NCBI RefSeq assembly: GCF_047496725.1
Contig: NC_132971.1
Span: forward strand, 7,344,001-7,408,000
Direction: 5' to 3'
Origin: Anoplolepis gracilipes
Taxonomy: Eukaryota; Arthropoda; Insecta; Hymenoptera; Formicidae
Length of the DNA: 64,000 nucleotides
Shown here one piece after another: positions 1 to 11,500 of this stretch. Each line of letters begins with the position of its first letter. Position 1 is the stretch's first letter. The notes beneath the pieces were generated by a model. The model was not told where the DNA came from, did no database searches, and saw only the letters and a program-made list of their open reading frames with translations. A program made the translations under genes and the position numbers.

Positions 1-627
1 ACGAGCCAATTACTGATTAACTGCCCGGAGTGGTTCCGATCGGGTTGTATATAAAAGTTTTTTAACTAGATTTTCGCACAACGATAAAGCTCCCTCTCTC
101 TCTCGATGTTTCGCGTCGCTTCATAAAGACGCATTAGAGGCGAAATTAAAACTCGCCGCGGAGCGGTTTCGTTGGTTACTCGTCCTCGCGTTGTTCTCAA
201 TTTTCATTAGCCATCCGCTTTAGCGCGCGAGCGGAGGATTTTGTTACGCTTTAATAGTTAAACCGTTTCACCCTGCGTCAAGTGTCATTTTCTCGAACGA
301 TCTATTTAGTTAGGATAACGAAACAGGCGAGACCAAGTTTGTCTCTCTTTCTCTTTTTTGGGAATATTTCAAATCTCAGCAAAACTTTTCCCCAGGGAAC
401 AATTGATGCAATTTCATCTCTACCGTCTCTCTCGTTGAGATTTAAAATCTCGAAATTAAAAACCGCCAACAGTATCGCTAATGGATATGGCTACGTAGGT
501 TGTGGAAACGCAGTGTCGGCATAAAATGATATATCAAAGGATATTTATAAATGCTAACGATACGCTCGACGTAGCGTCATCCCTTTATGCTGACGGCAAT
601 TAATATGTCACCCTGGAAAAAAGTAAC

Positions 628-668
<41 letters not shown>

Positions 669-1752
669 GCTAATGCTACCTGACGCTATACCTATTTCAA
701 GCACTGCCGGAATTATAAAATCTATAAAAGTAACTCATCTTAAAGTGGATATTGTAATAATTAAATTATGGTTAACAAACAATTAAATTAAATTTAACAT
801 AATTTAATATTTCGTTTGCGATCTCTTTTTCATATGTTATTTTGAGTGAATATTTCTTCTATTATAGCAAGTTCCTTTTTCTCAGTTTTTTTACAATGCT
901 AGGAAAGAGATGAGTTAAAAAGAGAGAAAAACAGCGGCGCCGAGGCAATTTCGAGAATTGAACGTTCATAAATATCGAGTGCGGCGCGGCACTTTTCCGG
1001 ATTTTCCAGCCATCACCTTTCCTTAATTCATCGCCGCGGCCTCTATCGAGAATCGATCCTTCTATATGAAACATGCAAATTGCGAGCGGAGAGGCATTAG
1101 AGTTACTTCTCGACTGTTTACTGCTTTCCTGTTCGTGGAATGTAAAATTGTCGCGATTAAAATTCTCCAACGTGGCTCTTCCCGAATAAGTTAGATGACG
1201 CGTCTCTCACGAGCAACGAATGCAAGATGTAGAAACGAAGTGTGCGTTAAAAATCTTTCAATCCCATCTAATAAAAATTATGGGAATATTATTTTCAATG
1301 AGAGAAAGAAATGCCATCGATTATCATCGACGAATAGAAAACCAATTCTAAGACATTCTTGATAGAACTTGAAAGAATTATGGAATCTTTTCAATATTTT
1401 CGGTTCTAATCATGATTTCATTGGAATCTTCTCGTATCTAAATCAAAAGTTATAACTATTTTATACAAAAGAAAGACACTCGTTTTTTAAGAATTGATGT
1501 TCTTCTATTTTTCCCGAATATATCTTTCTTCAAAGATATGTTAAGCTCATTTAAATCATCGAAATGAAAAATTAAACAATTGCTTAATCATCTTAAGTTT
1601 AAGATACCACTTGTTCGCCGTACTTTTTCGCAATCATCACTCTCTTCAATACCTTCCAACGTCGAATATAACAATTACATTATTAAAATGAGAAGAAAAT
1701 ATTCAAGAGGTCACATGCCAAGAGTATTATTACGTCGCCCGCTGACACTCAC
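1..1752. other. Kazrin intron, left edge of the window
   Basis: No exon was recognised on either strand. The next kazrin coding block after NYEQ was looked for on the minus strand and not found, so it lies beyond position 1. The stretch holds a plus-strand TATA-like motif at 48-57, a CT microsatellite at 632-668, and unremarkable AT-rich intron with small GC-richer parts. Confidence 0.6.
632..668. repeat. (CT)n microsatellite
   Basis: Nearly pure CT run interrupted once by TTT. It is one of a set of CT/GA tracts through the introns. Confidence 0.95.
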
Positions 1753-2129
1753 CTGTTCGTAATTTCGTATAAAATCGCGCAGTTCGCGCTCCTTGTCCTC
1801 GAGGGTGCCGTAAAGCGCCTTCATCTGATTGAGCAGATCGAACTTCTCCGCTTTGAGCCGCTTTCGGTCGGTCTTCAATGCCTGCAGCGCTTCCTTCGCG
1901 TGCTGCAGTTCCATTTCCAGGGCGACGAAGCGGGCCTCCTCCTCCATCGCGGCGTCCTCGGCGCCGACCTCGCCGCGCGCCGCGCCGCTCAACAACAGCC
2001 TCCTCAACCTCGCGACCTCGGCCACCAGTCGCTCGTTCTCCAGTCGCAATCTTCTGGCGCTGGCCAATTCTGTGTGCCCGCCGCCATGAATGTTGGACAG
2101 TCTGGACGCCACCACTGGATCGCCAATTC
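1753..2129 (-). CDS. KAZN: Kazrin exon encoding the core coiled coil (codons about 330-455), internal
   Basis: This exon identifies the gene. Kazrin is a cytoplasmic scaffold with an N-terminal coiled coil and C-terminal SAM domains; in vertebrates it binds periplakin, ARVCF-catenin and spectrin and acts at cell junctions and in endosomal traffic. The translation has a leucine/arginine-rich helix (LRLENERLVAEVARLRRLLL), an acidic linker, then the kazrin signature DRKRLKAEKFDLLNQM followed by LYGTLEDKERELRDFIRNYEQ, close to the vertebrate protein as I remember it. The acceptor is CTTCAATGTCTAG before 2129 and the donor is CAG|GTGAGTGTC at 1753/1752. The exon is 377 nt, phase 1 in and phase 0 out, giving 125 full codons. 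The next kazrin segment is not seen at 1-1752, so the gene runs off the left edge. The first bases and the acceptor are copied in an adjacent tandem duplication. Confidence 0.93.
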
Positions 2130-2502
2130 CTAGACATTGAAGAAAATATATTGGAGATTCTATAAATAATATGAATAATTAATATGTATGAATATTTTAT
2201 ATATATTTATTCTTCTTATAAAATAATTATAAAAAAAATTATTAAAAATAAATTGTAAAAAAAAAGAATATGATGGTTTTGCTTTAATGATCCCGCGTAA
2301 TCAAAGTCACTGGATCGCCAATTCCTAGACATCGAAGAAAATATATTGGAGATTCTATAAATGTTATGAATAATTAATATGTATAAATATTTTATATATA
2401 TTTATTCTTCTTATAAAATAATTATAAAAAAAATTATTAACAATAAATTGTAAAAAAAAAGAATATGATGATTTTGCTTTAATGATCCCGCGTAATCAAA
2501 GC
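2113..2502. repeat. 195-bp tandem duplication spanning an exon/intron boundary
   Basis: Positions 2113-2307 and 2308-2502 are two head-to-tail copies of a 195-bp unit that differ at only a handful of positions by eye, for example ATTGAAG versus ATCGAAG. The unit contains the 3' splice site and first bases of the kazrin exon at 1753-2129, plus AT-rich intron. The second copy thus carries an intact duplicate acceptor (CT at 2325-2326). The high identity suggests a recent event. Confidence 0.95.
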
Positions 2503-2795
2503 GATCTCGCATTGTTTTTTTAGCGTGAATTGTGTTTGTGCAATTTATGTGAGAAAATATGCCTGTCAATTTGTAAAGCTCACAATGCGACTCGTGTATC
2601 TTTCATAACGGATGTATTTCCGGAATGATATAACGCTCCAAGATCCGGGACACCAGTGTTCTCACCAAGTAACACAATAGACGACCCGCTATCCGAGATA
2701 ATCTGCGCATTTCTACTCAATAAGGTCGGAAATGCGGAAAAAAAAGATGGATCGACTAATAATCGCCATCATTAATTAAACATCGGGTTACCCAC
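2503..2795. other. Kazrin intron remainder between the duplication and exon 2796-3170
   Basis: Short intron sequence with no ORF or repeat of note. The donor GTGGGTAAC lies at its right edge. Confidence 0.6.
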
Positions 2796-3170
2796 CGAGG
2801 GAATTAGCCGGGGACGACGGTCTGCTACCCGGTGCCGGTCCGGGCGGTTCATTGTCCTCGTCGCCACGCGCGTCACCGTCCACCAGATCCTTATCGGCGT
2901 CCTTCTGGTCGTGGTCGTTCATCTCCTTGCTGGATCGCAGGGAGTCGCGATTAGTCGATATCCGGAGCCGTTCTACGCTGGAACGGTCGCTGCCACCGCG
3001 ATGCAGGAAACCGCTTCCCCGATTGGCCGAGCCCCGATCCGGGCTCGCGCTGCCAGATCGGGAATCCACGCTGCCGCCGGAGCCACCCAGCCGCGTCTTC
3101 TCCAGAGCGGGGGCGTACGGTCGACGGGCCTTCTCGCTCGGGCTACGGCAGGGCGAGCCATTCCTTCGTT
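2796..3170 (-). CDS. KAZN: Kazrin exon encoding a disordered Ser/Arg/Asp-rich linker (codons about 205-330)
   Basis: The open frame spans the whole 375-nt exon. It joins in phase to both neighbours (phase 1 in, phase 1 out), so it belongs to kazrin by linkage rather than by similarity. The acceptor is TTTCTTGGCTAG before 3170. The donor chosen is CTCG|GTGGGTAAC at 2796; the alternative GT four bases further downstream would break the frame of the next exon. The peptide starts with a basic Ser-Pro stretch (RRNGSPCRSPSEKARRP), continues with Ser/Gly/Arg repeats (DSRSGSASPDRGSANRGSG), then a charged Asp/Lys segment (NDHDQKDADKDLVDGDARGDE) and a Pro/Gly-rich end (PPGPAPGSRPSSP). I see no known domain. 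It looks intrinsically disordered and separates the first helix from the main coiled coil, where vertebrate kazrin has only a short Gly/Ala linker. Confidence 0.85.
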
Positions 3171-5006
3171 CTAGCCAAGAAAGAGATCCGATAAATATTT
3201 TTTTCGAGCGATGAAAAAAAAAAAGTGTTCATAAAATGCTAAAAATATCCCAACACACTCGAAAATATAAATAAATATATTTATACGTATATTATATATG
3301 TATTTTAAATTTTATACAATACACGGCATTGTTTCTATTCTTTTTTTTAAACACACACAACATTTTAACATGTATAATAATTAGATAATATATAACGTAT
3401 ATATTAACGAGTATGATTAATAAATAATAAATAAATAAATATTTTCACACAATTAAAATTTAAATACTTAAAATTAAAATTCTGTTCTATGAAAAATACT
3501 TAAAATTTTATCTTCGCCTACTCTTACCAGCGCATTATCAATTTTATTCCAATAACACGAATCGTAATTATGTATCGGGTCGTATATAAGTTTTGTGTTT
3601 CGTTCAATTAGCCGCACGATGGATTTATGAAAGCTTATTTGCAATCAGCGTGCAATTTAAATCGCTGACTAATTTAATTTCAAACAAACAACGAATTTAA
3701 TACGATGTAATTCAATCGCGCATTTATTTTACAGCCGTATTATTCTCTGTTAAATAACCTAGGACCATCTTCGGTAAATACGATTTCGTACAAAGCTCGA
3801 GATTCGAGAAGGACTCGAAATGAGCGGTGAAATAGGACGAGAAGAGAAAGAGTAGCGGACGGAGAACGACTTATATTGGCGAACGGAGAGAAATCGTTGG
3901 AATGAAGCCAGGCTTTATCGAAATGTGCCGTTCGAGTTCGAGAAGGATGCAGTGAATTCGATAAGATGGATCCGACCCGGCCGGCGATTCCGAAGACGAC
4001 GAATACCACTACGTGAAGCGCATGATTGATCGACTCGAGACGACGACGGGATACTCGTCCCGAATTTGCATCTACACGCGGGTCACTCTCCCTTAAGTGG
4101 GCCTGTTGGCATCCTTCTTCTACGGGAAAGAGAGAGAGAGAGAGAGGGGATACGAATTGCATAATGTACATGCCGTGTCTTTGATCTTTCGCAAGCAGAT
4201 CTTTCGTCAACACATTTTTCGCGTCGAAATATAATATGTATGTATACTCAGTTCCATATTGAAATTTCTTCTCGGGCGACAGCGAATTAACATTTATCTT
4301 AACAGAATTTTAATAAAATCTTAATAAAATTCATATAAAATATTAATGCACAGACGGATGCATTTGAACATTTGAATAATAAACGTAGTAATAAAAAGAT
4401 AAAAAACTATAGCGAACGATCAGAAACAAAGTGATACAGAGAGTAACAATAAGTGATATTTCACGGAATAATATCCGACATTCGTCATAAAGATCGAGCT
4501 CTCAGAAACCGCAATAAGTAGTTTAAAGACTGCTAGTCGATTTCTCTCGACTTCAAACCACGGAGAAAACTGTGAATCATAGCCGGCCATAAAAAGTAAC
4601 AGTACATAAGCGCAAGATATATAGGATAAACTCAGGCGGGGAAGTTAAGATAAACGTGGAAATGCGAAAAACATTCGCGTCGGCCGTCTTAAAATTTCAT
4701 TCTCGCCAACTTCTTAAAAAGTCTTATCCGCCGAAGCTCGCGCCAAGTCGATAACTTTCCGCCCACCTTAAGCGCATTTCCGGAGAGCTGTGTCTTTATG
4801 AAAATACTTTCGCGAAATAAACTTTCAACATTCAACCCGCTTCCCCGAGAAGCTCTCCGCCGCGCCGGGAAGATGTTCGACGAGAGAACTCGCGAATATC
4901 TTTTCATTTACACTACTGTTTACGCTACTAATCGTGTTCAATACTTATGTAAAACCAAATATCAGGGCGAATAAATTCCAATTAAAAATCAAAAGCTGTG
5001 ACAAAC
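3171..5006. other. Kazrin intron (1.8 kb)
   Basis: The first part (3200-3720) is very AT-rich. A GC-richer block at about 3740-4230 carries a 157-codon minus-strand ORF, including a short GA run near 4131-4146, with no recognisable protein and no splice support. A second modest GC block lies at about 4640-4910. Nothing coding is supported. Confidence 0.5.
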
Positions 5007-5406
5007 CTATGGGACTGGCTCGCCGATCGACGGGGCTGCTTCTGTCCTTCCTGTCTACCGGACTGGTTCTCTTGTCGATGGGACTGGCGGATTTATCGCT
5101 GGCCGAGCTCCTCTTCTCGACGGGGCTGCTGCCGGCGCTGAGTCGCTTGCCGTCCTCCTGTTGCTGAACCTCGGTTTCCTGACCGGGGTTTCCACCGGAG
5201 GCGCCGGTCGCCGTACCGGGATTGTTGTTGCTGTTGGTGCCGCCGTTGTTGCCGGCATTGTTGTTGTTCAGTACGATCGGCAGAGCGCCGCGGACGTCGC
5301 GCAACTCACCCCGAAGAGTCGCGCACTCGCCCCTGGCGCGCTCCAGCTCGCCGTCGAGCCGGGCGCCGGTCGCTGCGTTCTCCTCCACCATCACGCGGAA
5401 TTTTGC
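5007..5406 (-). CDS. KAZN: Kazrin exon encoding the first helix, an Asn-rich tract and Ser-Pro repeats (codons about 72-205)
   Basis: The exon is 400 nt, phase 0 in and phase 1 out. The acceptor is TTTTCTGTTTACAG before 5406 and the donor is ATAG|GTTTGT at 5007. Its first ~40 residues (KFRVMVEEN, then RLDGELERARGECATLRGEL) match the start of vertebrate kazrin, which has an analogous acidic ED-N motif, RIDG and LRAEL at the same spacing. Then come an Asn/Gly tract (NNNNAGNNGGTNSNNN), a Gln/Glu patch (ETEVQQQEDGKR) and five related Ser-Pro units (SPVEKR, SPIDKR, SPVDRK, SPVDRR, and SPIE-RR completed across the splice). The Ser-Pro units are candidate proline-directed kinase sites. The downstream exon supplies AA to complete the Glu codon, confirming the junction. 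Confidence 0.9.
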
Positions 5407-5517
5407 CTGTAAACAGAAAATGTGTTTGGAAAAATGTGAGTAAAAATAAAAGAGAAAAAAATACAGGAAAAATTGATCGCGTGACATCTGATAAAACGGA
5501 AACCGTGCAGTTCGTAC

Positions 5518-5543
5518 TTGATCCATTAGCCCCTCTATTTTAT
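5518..5543 (-). CDS. KAZN: Candidate 26-nt kazrin microexon (alternative)
   Basis: On the minus strand there is a strong acceptor (a run of nine T followed by CAG), then 26 nt, then CAA|GTACGAAC. Read in phase 1 it encodes xKIEGLMDQ with x completed by the upstream exon, and ends in phase 0 only 111 nt upstream of the 5007-5406 exon. The joined peptide KIEGLMDQ-AKFRVMVEEN has a helical, coiled-coil-like composition. It cannot follow exon 30201-30313, which ends in phase 0, because the reading would hit TAG at once. It would have to follow an exon ending in phase 1, such as 24524-24581, 35628-35776 or 39098-39185. It is therefore a likely alternative to exon 30201-30313. No transcript evidence is available here. 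Confidence 0.5.
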
Positions 5544-8500
5544 CTGAAAAAAAAATGGATTTACGTAATTGTATTTACGTAATGTGTATTTAAGATATAT
5601 ATATATATATATATATATGTATAATAACATTCGAAATTTTGCGCGATATGATTTTATTTTTATATAATTTTATTTAGCTAAATCTGTATTCTTATAATCA
5701 GATCTAGTCAAGTATGATTATATACTTCAGATGAAATCGTACCATTTTTCGAATATTATTATACATGATCATATGAAATGACATATGTTATCAGATCTTT
5801 GCATAACATTTTTTCTAATTATATATTTACATTTGACCATATCCATTTTTTTCGGATAATTATATTTTACAACCTCTAAACGACTAAATCCTTCTTGACT
5901 AAATTTCAGAGATATTTAAAGTATAATCACAAATACTGGATATTTCTTCTTTTTTAATCTGGTCAAGATTATGGCAGGAAAGTTCGAGTCTGCTGGCTCG
6001 TAGTTTGTCATTTTCGACGACATTAATGAGCGTCAAAGTAAAACGAGCAAGTTCTTAACAAGATAAAAGTTTTGCTCGAGTGACTTTGCTGCATATTATT
6101 ATAAGTCTTCTTCAACCGGCTGGCTCATTACGCTATTGTATAGCGGATGTACGGAAAGCTCTTTACGCGCCACGGTGAAATCGACTGATATCGTCTACGT
6201 CTATTCAGAAGTTTGCACGCGCGGCGTCAAACGCGCCTTCGGAGTCGCGGCACGAATCACTGAAATTGCGAAACAGAGAAACATCCGCGACACGTAGAGT
6301 CGTATTTCTTTCGCAGTCGCATTAGGAGTAACTCCAAGGATAAGTAAGACGCTATTTCTCCGGACTACAAAATTGCGAATGCAGGTGAAGATAAGAGAGA
6401 ACCGCTTGGAGAAAATGGTCGGTGTCACTCGCGCGAATTTTTCATTTCGCGATGTTTCAATCGAGGGATAGAAACATTCAGGCAAAAAAAAGAATCAATA
6501 TTTTTCAAACTTTCTATTTTTTTCTCTTTTTTTAACGCTTTTTATTTTGTTTAAAGCAAAAAGGGATTTTATGGCGCTGAATAAAAATTTTAACGCCCAC
6601 ATTTGAGATTTTTAGAATATCTGTATGCAAGTCTAATATTTAATTTTTTTATAATGAAACATTTTAAGAGAGAGACAGAAATTCTATTTGAGTTGACATT
6701 AAATTATTTCCTTGTGTCAACAAAATATGCTTTCCGGCTCTGACGTAAATAAAACAGAAATTAAAGTTTATACGCAAATATTAGACTTAATTATAATAAA
6801 ATATTATCAAAATTTTTACATAAAGAATAAAAAAGTAGCAAACCATATTGATTTATTAAAAATAAGGTATCTTTCAAAAACGATGCATTTTGACGAAATT
6901 TTGTCAAGAGAAAAAAAACATATGTTTGTAAGAAAAAAATATTTTTTTATAAAGAATCTGTATAAAATCTCTATAACCTACGACATTTCCGGTCTTCATA
7001 GTTTCATTAGTCCACAATACATGCGAGTTTCGAGGCAAAATTGTTAGTCGCACCAGGTACAGAATCAAAGCAGAGCCCTTTGGCCGACGATCAATGAGAC
7101 TTTGCCATTGTCCGTATAATTCCCAGAAATGCTAATTTATACAAACGACTGCAGAATCCCTCGTGCAGAATAGATGGCTTTCCCGTGTCCGGACTGACAT
7201 GCAGGTCTGTACGTTAGAATAGATAGATGATAATGTTTCTCGCGATTAGAAACTATGATATACCTAGTGATAACCGAACTCGGATCAAGCATCTCTTAAT
7301 TTTCAATCTCGATAAAGGAAAAATCGATAACGCGGAACGAGTTGTTAACAGCTTGAGTCGATCGTTTATGTAACTTTAAATGCACCGACTGGATTTCAGG
7401 TCATTTAAGATAAATTAAAGAGCAAATTATTAATGTAATAATTAAAATTTAATATAAATCAATTAATAGATTCTTCAAATCAATAGATAGCTTCAAATAA
7501 TAACATAAGCTATTAAATGTGACATAGAATTTGAAATTAACTGGTATATTATTTACGACTGTATGCAGAAGAGAATTACATTATTAGTGGTTAACACTTT
7601 CCATCGATAGACGTATTAATATATATTATTAATACCATACATACACATAAAGATCGACTTGCGTTATGCATAATTCGAAATTATTACTTCTGGCTGGCAA
7701 AAATATTTATTTAATAATATAAAAAAATAAAAAAATGTTCTTTAATTCTCGGAAGGAAACATATCAATCGATCAAAAAGCAAATTGGGAATAAAGAGCGA
7801 GATGTTAAAAAGAAATCTTTTTTTCCTCGAGAATGGCCGTTTTTACTACGGAAATTAATGCAGGTTAAATTCGATAAAATACTTTTTACGAATATCATCT
7901 GCGTTGATTAGTATTTTGTTCTACGGCAGGAAAACAGATATTCGCGAGTGCGGTTTCATCGCGAATGCAGGTCGCATCGTCGTGACGTCTCGCAGGACGC
8001 GGTCGAAATTGAACGTTTCACGGATTTAGATGGTCGATGGTTGCGGCGCACCGCAGCATCGGAAGCGCAAACGAGGCTCTCTGAAATTTGCAGTCTCGAT
8101 ACGACCGACAGCAGTGCGAATGCCTTTCCAAAGCCGCCGCTGTACGTAAGCGGCTTCCGGTAATCGCTTAATGACGCGCTGTCAAACGTGGGAAATTTCT
8201 AATTGCGGCTTCGTACATACGTTCCGTGTACCACGAACGAAAATAATCCATAAGTTATTAGACGATGGAAATAATTAAATTCGTTTCATTTTATCAAGGA
8301 TTTTTGCGCTCGAATTATTGAAACCGAATCACAGATGTTATAAAATTAATTGTAAACGGTTTTTTTTTTCTCACAAACCTGACGTCAAGATATTGATTAT
8401 AAATTATTATATAAATTATTATATGTCTTTTACACTTTTTTTATTAGCCGAAGAATTGCGCTAAAATACAGGGCACTTGGCATGGAGATGCGATCGAATT

Positions 8501-11500
8501 ACCGCGAGCGTCAAGCCGGTAATCGAGCGTTATCAAGGAAGTCTCAGAAACAGAAACGTGTCGAACAAAAGTAGAGAGGAGGTGAGGGAGAGACAGCGAA
8601 ACGGGAGAGTGGTCGTCGAGGGGGTCATGATTGGCCAAGTTCCAACGACACAAAAGGATAACGACAAGAGGAAGACATCTCGCGGACTTGTTGCGTTCCC
8701 AGAGGCGCCTCCTTCACCTCCCCTCGATCCAGGCGCAACGACAAACGATCGTGTCCGCGTCCTTTTCACGGTCGTGAACCGTCGAGATCGCGACGATAAA
8801 TTTCCGTCGAATGGAAACGAGCGGTGAGTGAAAACCGCTGTTCGTGCCGCAGAATAGTTTCGCCTTTAGTACCGGACGTTTAAACACCGTTGCTCTCTTG
8901 TAAAATGTATACTCTGCCGCAGCGCTGTTAAACCGGGTCTCCGGTAGTGTCCGTACATCGTGTTTCCGCAGGAAGGATCAATACCGGGCTGAAGGGCATA
9001 TCTCGATGTGACCTCTCTCTCTTCTCTCTGTCAGTTAGATACATAATTTTCACGTAAAAGCATAAGGACATGTACCTTGTCTTTTTATATGAAATTATTC
9101 TTTATTGAAATTCTTCTTAGATCTTATTTAACATTTCAATTAGACTTGAATATGCAATTGTAATTCTATTAAAATGAAGCTCGATTAATTAGTTAATCGT
9201 TAGCAAATAATTGATTTTGCGGTAGAATTATTTAACGCTCGAAGGAGTAAATTTGCAGGGGAACGCGCGGAATTATTCGTCGACGGAGAGAGAATCGATT
9301 ATACAACCAAGTTAGTCGGCGAACAGTTTTCGGTCGTTTAGTTATCTCACTATTCCGGACAATGTCTGGACTACAACGGGTTTTGGATTATTCGCGCGAC
9401 CGGAGTCACAAACGCTCGATGTAAATACTAACGGTGGTCTATATCGCGTCGGTCGTTTGTCGTTTATAGGGAAAAGGAAGGAGGGGGAGGAGGAAATCCG
9501 ATATATTATGCTTCTACCAGTTTCTATTATGCTTCGAGGGCGGGTCGCGACGATGCGAACGCGGACGCGCACGAGAAACAATTTCGGCGTACAATCGCTG
9601 CGCGAATCGCGAATGTGGCCGTACAATTAAATGAACGAGCGGGTCATTAGCCGCACAATTTGTCGCACACGAAGCTCCCTGCGCGAGAAACACGCGAGAG
9701 AGCATGCTCGACCCATAACGGAGAACACCGTAATTGGACAGGCGGATCTTTCCGCATCAAATCAGGATCATGCACACCGTTGGACGGTCTTGCTCTGGCA
9801 TTAACAGCGGGGTCGTTTCACGGTAACTTGTTTTCAAAGTGTGTCGTCTAAACCGCGAAACTATTGGAAAGTCTCTTGGCCGATTAATTTTTGTCTCGCG
9901 TCCAAACTGTATCTTACAGGTCCTTCCTTATATTTACAATTTTTTCTTTCTCTATTATATTTTTTATTATTCATTAACTACGTGTGAGAAATACTTATGA
10001 ATTAGTAAAAAAGTTTCCTGCGACTTGACTTTCAAGATTTAATAAAGGTGTAACAGATAACGATACTTCATTCTTAATATCATGGAATCTATGACATTAC
10101 ATTATTATAAGTATTATTATAAGTTTTTCTTTCTTCAATTTTTGCATTATACTTTATGTATTTTTATTGTTCCTTCATTACGTTTTCTACAAGAAATTTC
10201 TTTGAATTATTAAAAGCAAAAAGTTTCTGACGTGAAACTTTGTAACTTTAATGAAGGATACAATAAATGACGATAGTTTTTTTTTTATTCCTTCGATTAA
10301 TTTCGTAGGGTCTATCTATCTAACATTTCCATCGAGTTGATAATGATCTGGGCTGCATTAGCGTGCGAAACGCATCGTTAATGGAACGAGCTAGGAGAGC
10401 GTTTTATTAAAGAAATTCACGTATAGACCGACAGCTGAGTTTAATGAGTAATTTTCGTGTGTGGCGGGTGAGAACCGATACTCTCTGTCGCGCGTGGTGA
10501 GAATCTACGAACGAAAGGGAAGCGAAACGAGTGACGGAAGCAAGCAGCAACACCTGCCGCGACCGTTGGCAGGCAGACGAGAAAAAGAATATCAGTTTAT
10601 TTTCAGAACTGTTGGCAACAGCTTGCCTCTCAATCGGAAAATCCAACGACGGCCTAGGGAGAATACAAACGGTCCGCTAATGCTCGGCGAATTATCCCTC
10701 CCTCTACCATTATGAAATATATCGGTTCATTGCATCAATGAATATCGTTCAGTCGAATCTCAACGTCCTGGAATTGGACATTCCAGGGTGCAATTTGCAA
10801 ATCTCGATTGTAACATTTGTCAAGAATGATTTTACCTCTCGTTTATGAGAAAAGAATTAATAATATAACAAGAAAAATTGTTATCATTTATTTAGCAATA
10901 ATGTAATAATGTCCAACTTTCACGCTAACGAATTAATATAAGTCTCGAAAGTGAATCAAGGTGCGATAAGAGCAAAGTTTGCGTATTTTTATTTCTTTCG
11001 CTAATTCGCTTATTCCGCCGGAATATCGACTCGCTCGCTAATATCGTCGTAAACTTAATCCAAGTAATTTAAGAATTTCATTGAAATCACGAGAGAGGCC
11101 CCGTGAGTTTGCTCCTCTCTCTTGCTAATTATAATCGCGAAACTCCGTCTCCTTTTTCCCTCCACTTTCCCGCCACTTTCCCGCCACTTGTCCGGAGTCC
11201 CCAGGTGTCAACGTGTCGACGAAGAAAGAGAGGGATTTTCATTTCATCGTGAAGTAGCGCATGAAATATGCATCGCTCGATGCATCCGCGATTTTTCACC
11301 GAGCACATAACCCCTTCCCTCCATTCTCCGTCACCCCTTGGCTGATGCTGCTATTCGTCCTCAACTTATGCACACGCATTTTGTATGCCATGTAAATTTA
11401 CGACGCGTACAATATACGAGATTGAGAACCACGTGTATTTCGCAGCCAAATTTAAAAATTCCACCCCAATAATTCCAACTCGATAATTTGGCCACCAATA

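Noticed and set aside
2791..2795. Donor GTAACC four bases downstream of the chosen donor of exon 2796-3170
   Set aside because: It would leave phase 2 and shift the kazrin coiled-coil frame. The upstream GTGGGT keeps phase 1 and the frame.
3740..4213. 157-codon minus-strand frame inside a kazrin intron
   Set aside because: Same strand as the gene, but it has no fitting splice sites. The peptide looks random and includes a GA repeat.
6712..7047. 111-codon AT-rich plus-strand frame with a Lys/Ile-rich peptide
   Set aside because: Low-complexity AT-driven composition, no similarity to a known protein, and no splice or promoter support.
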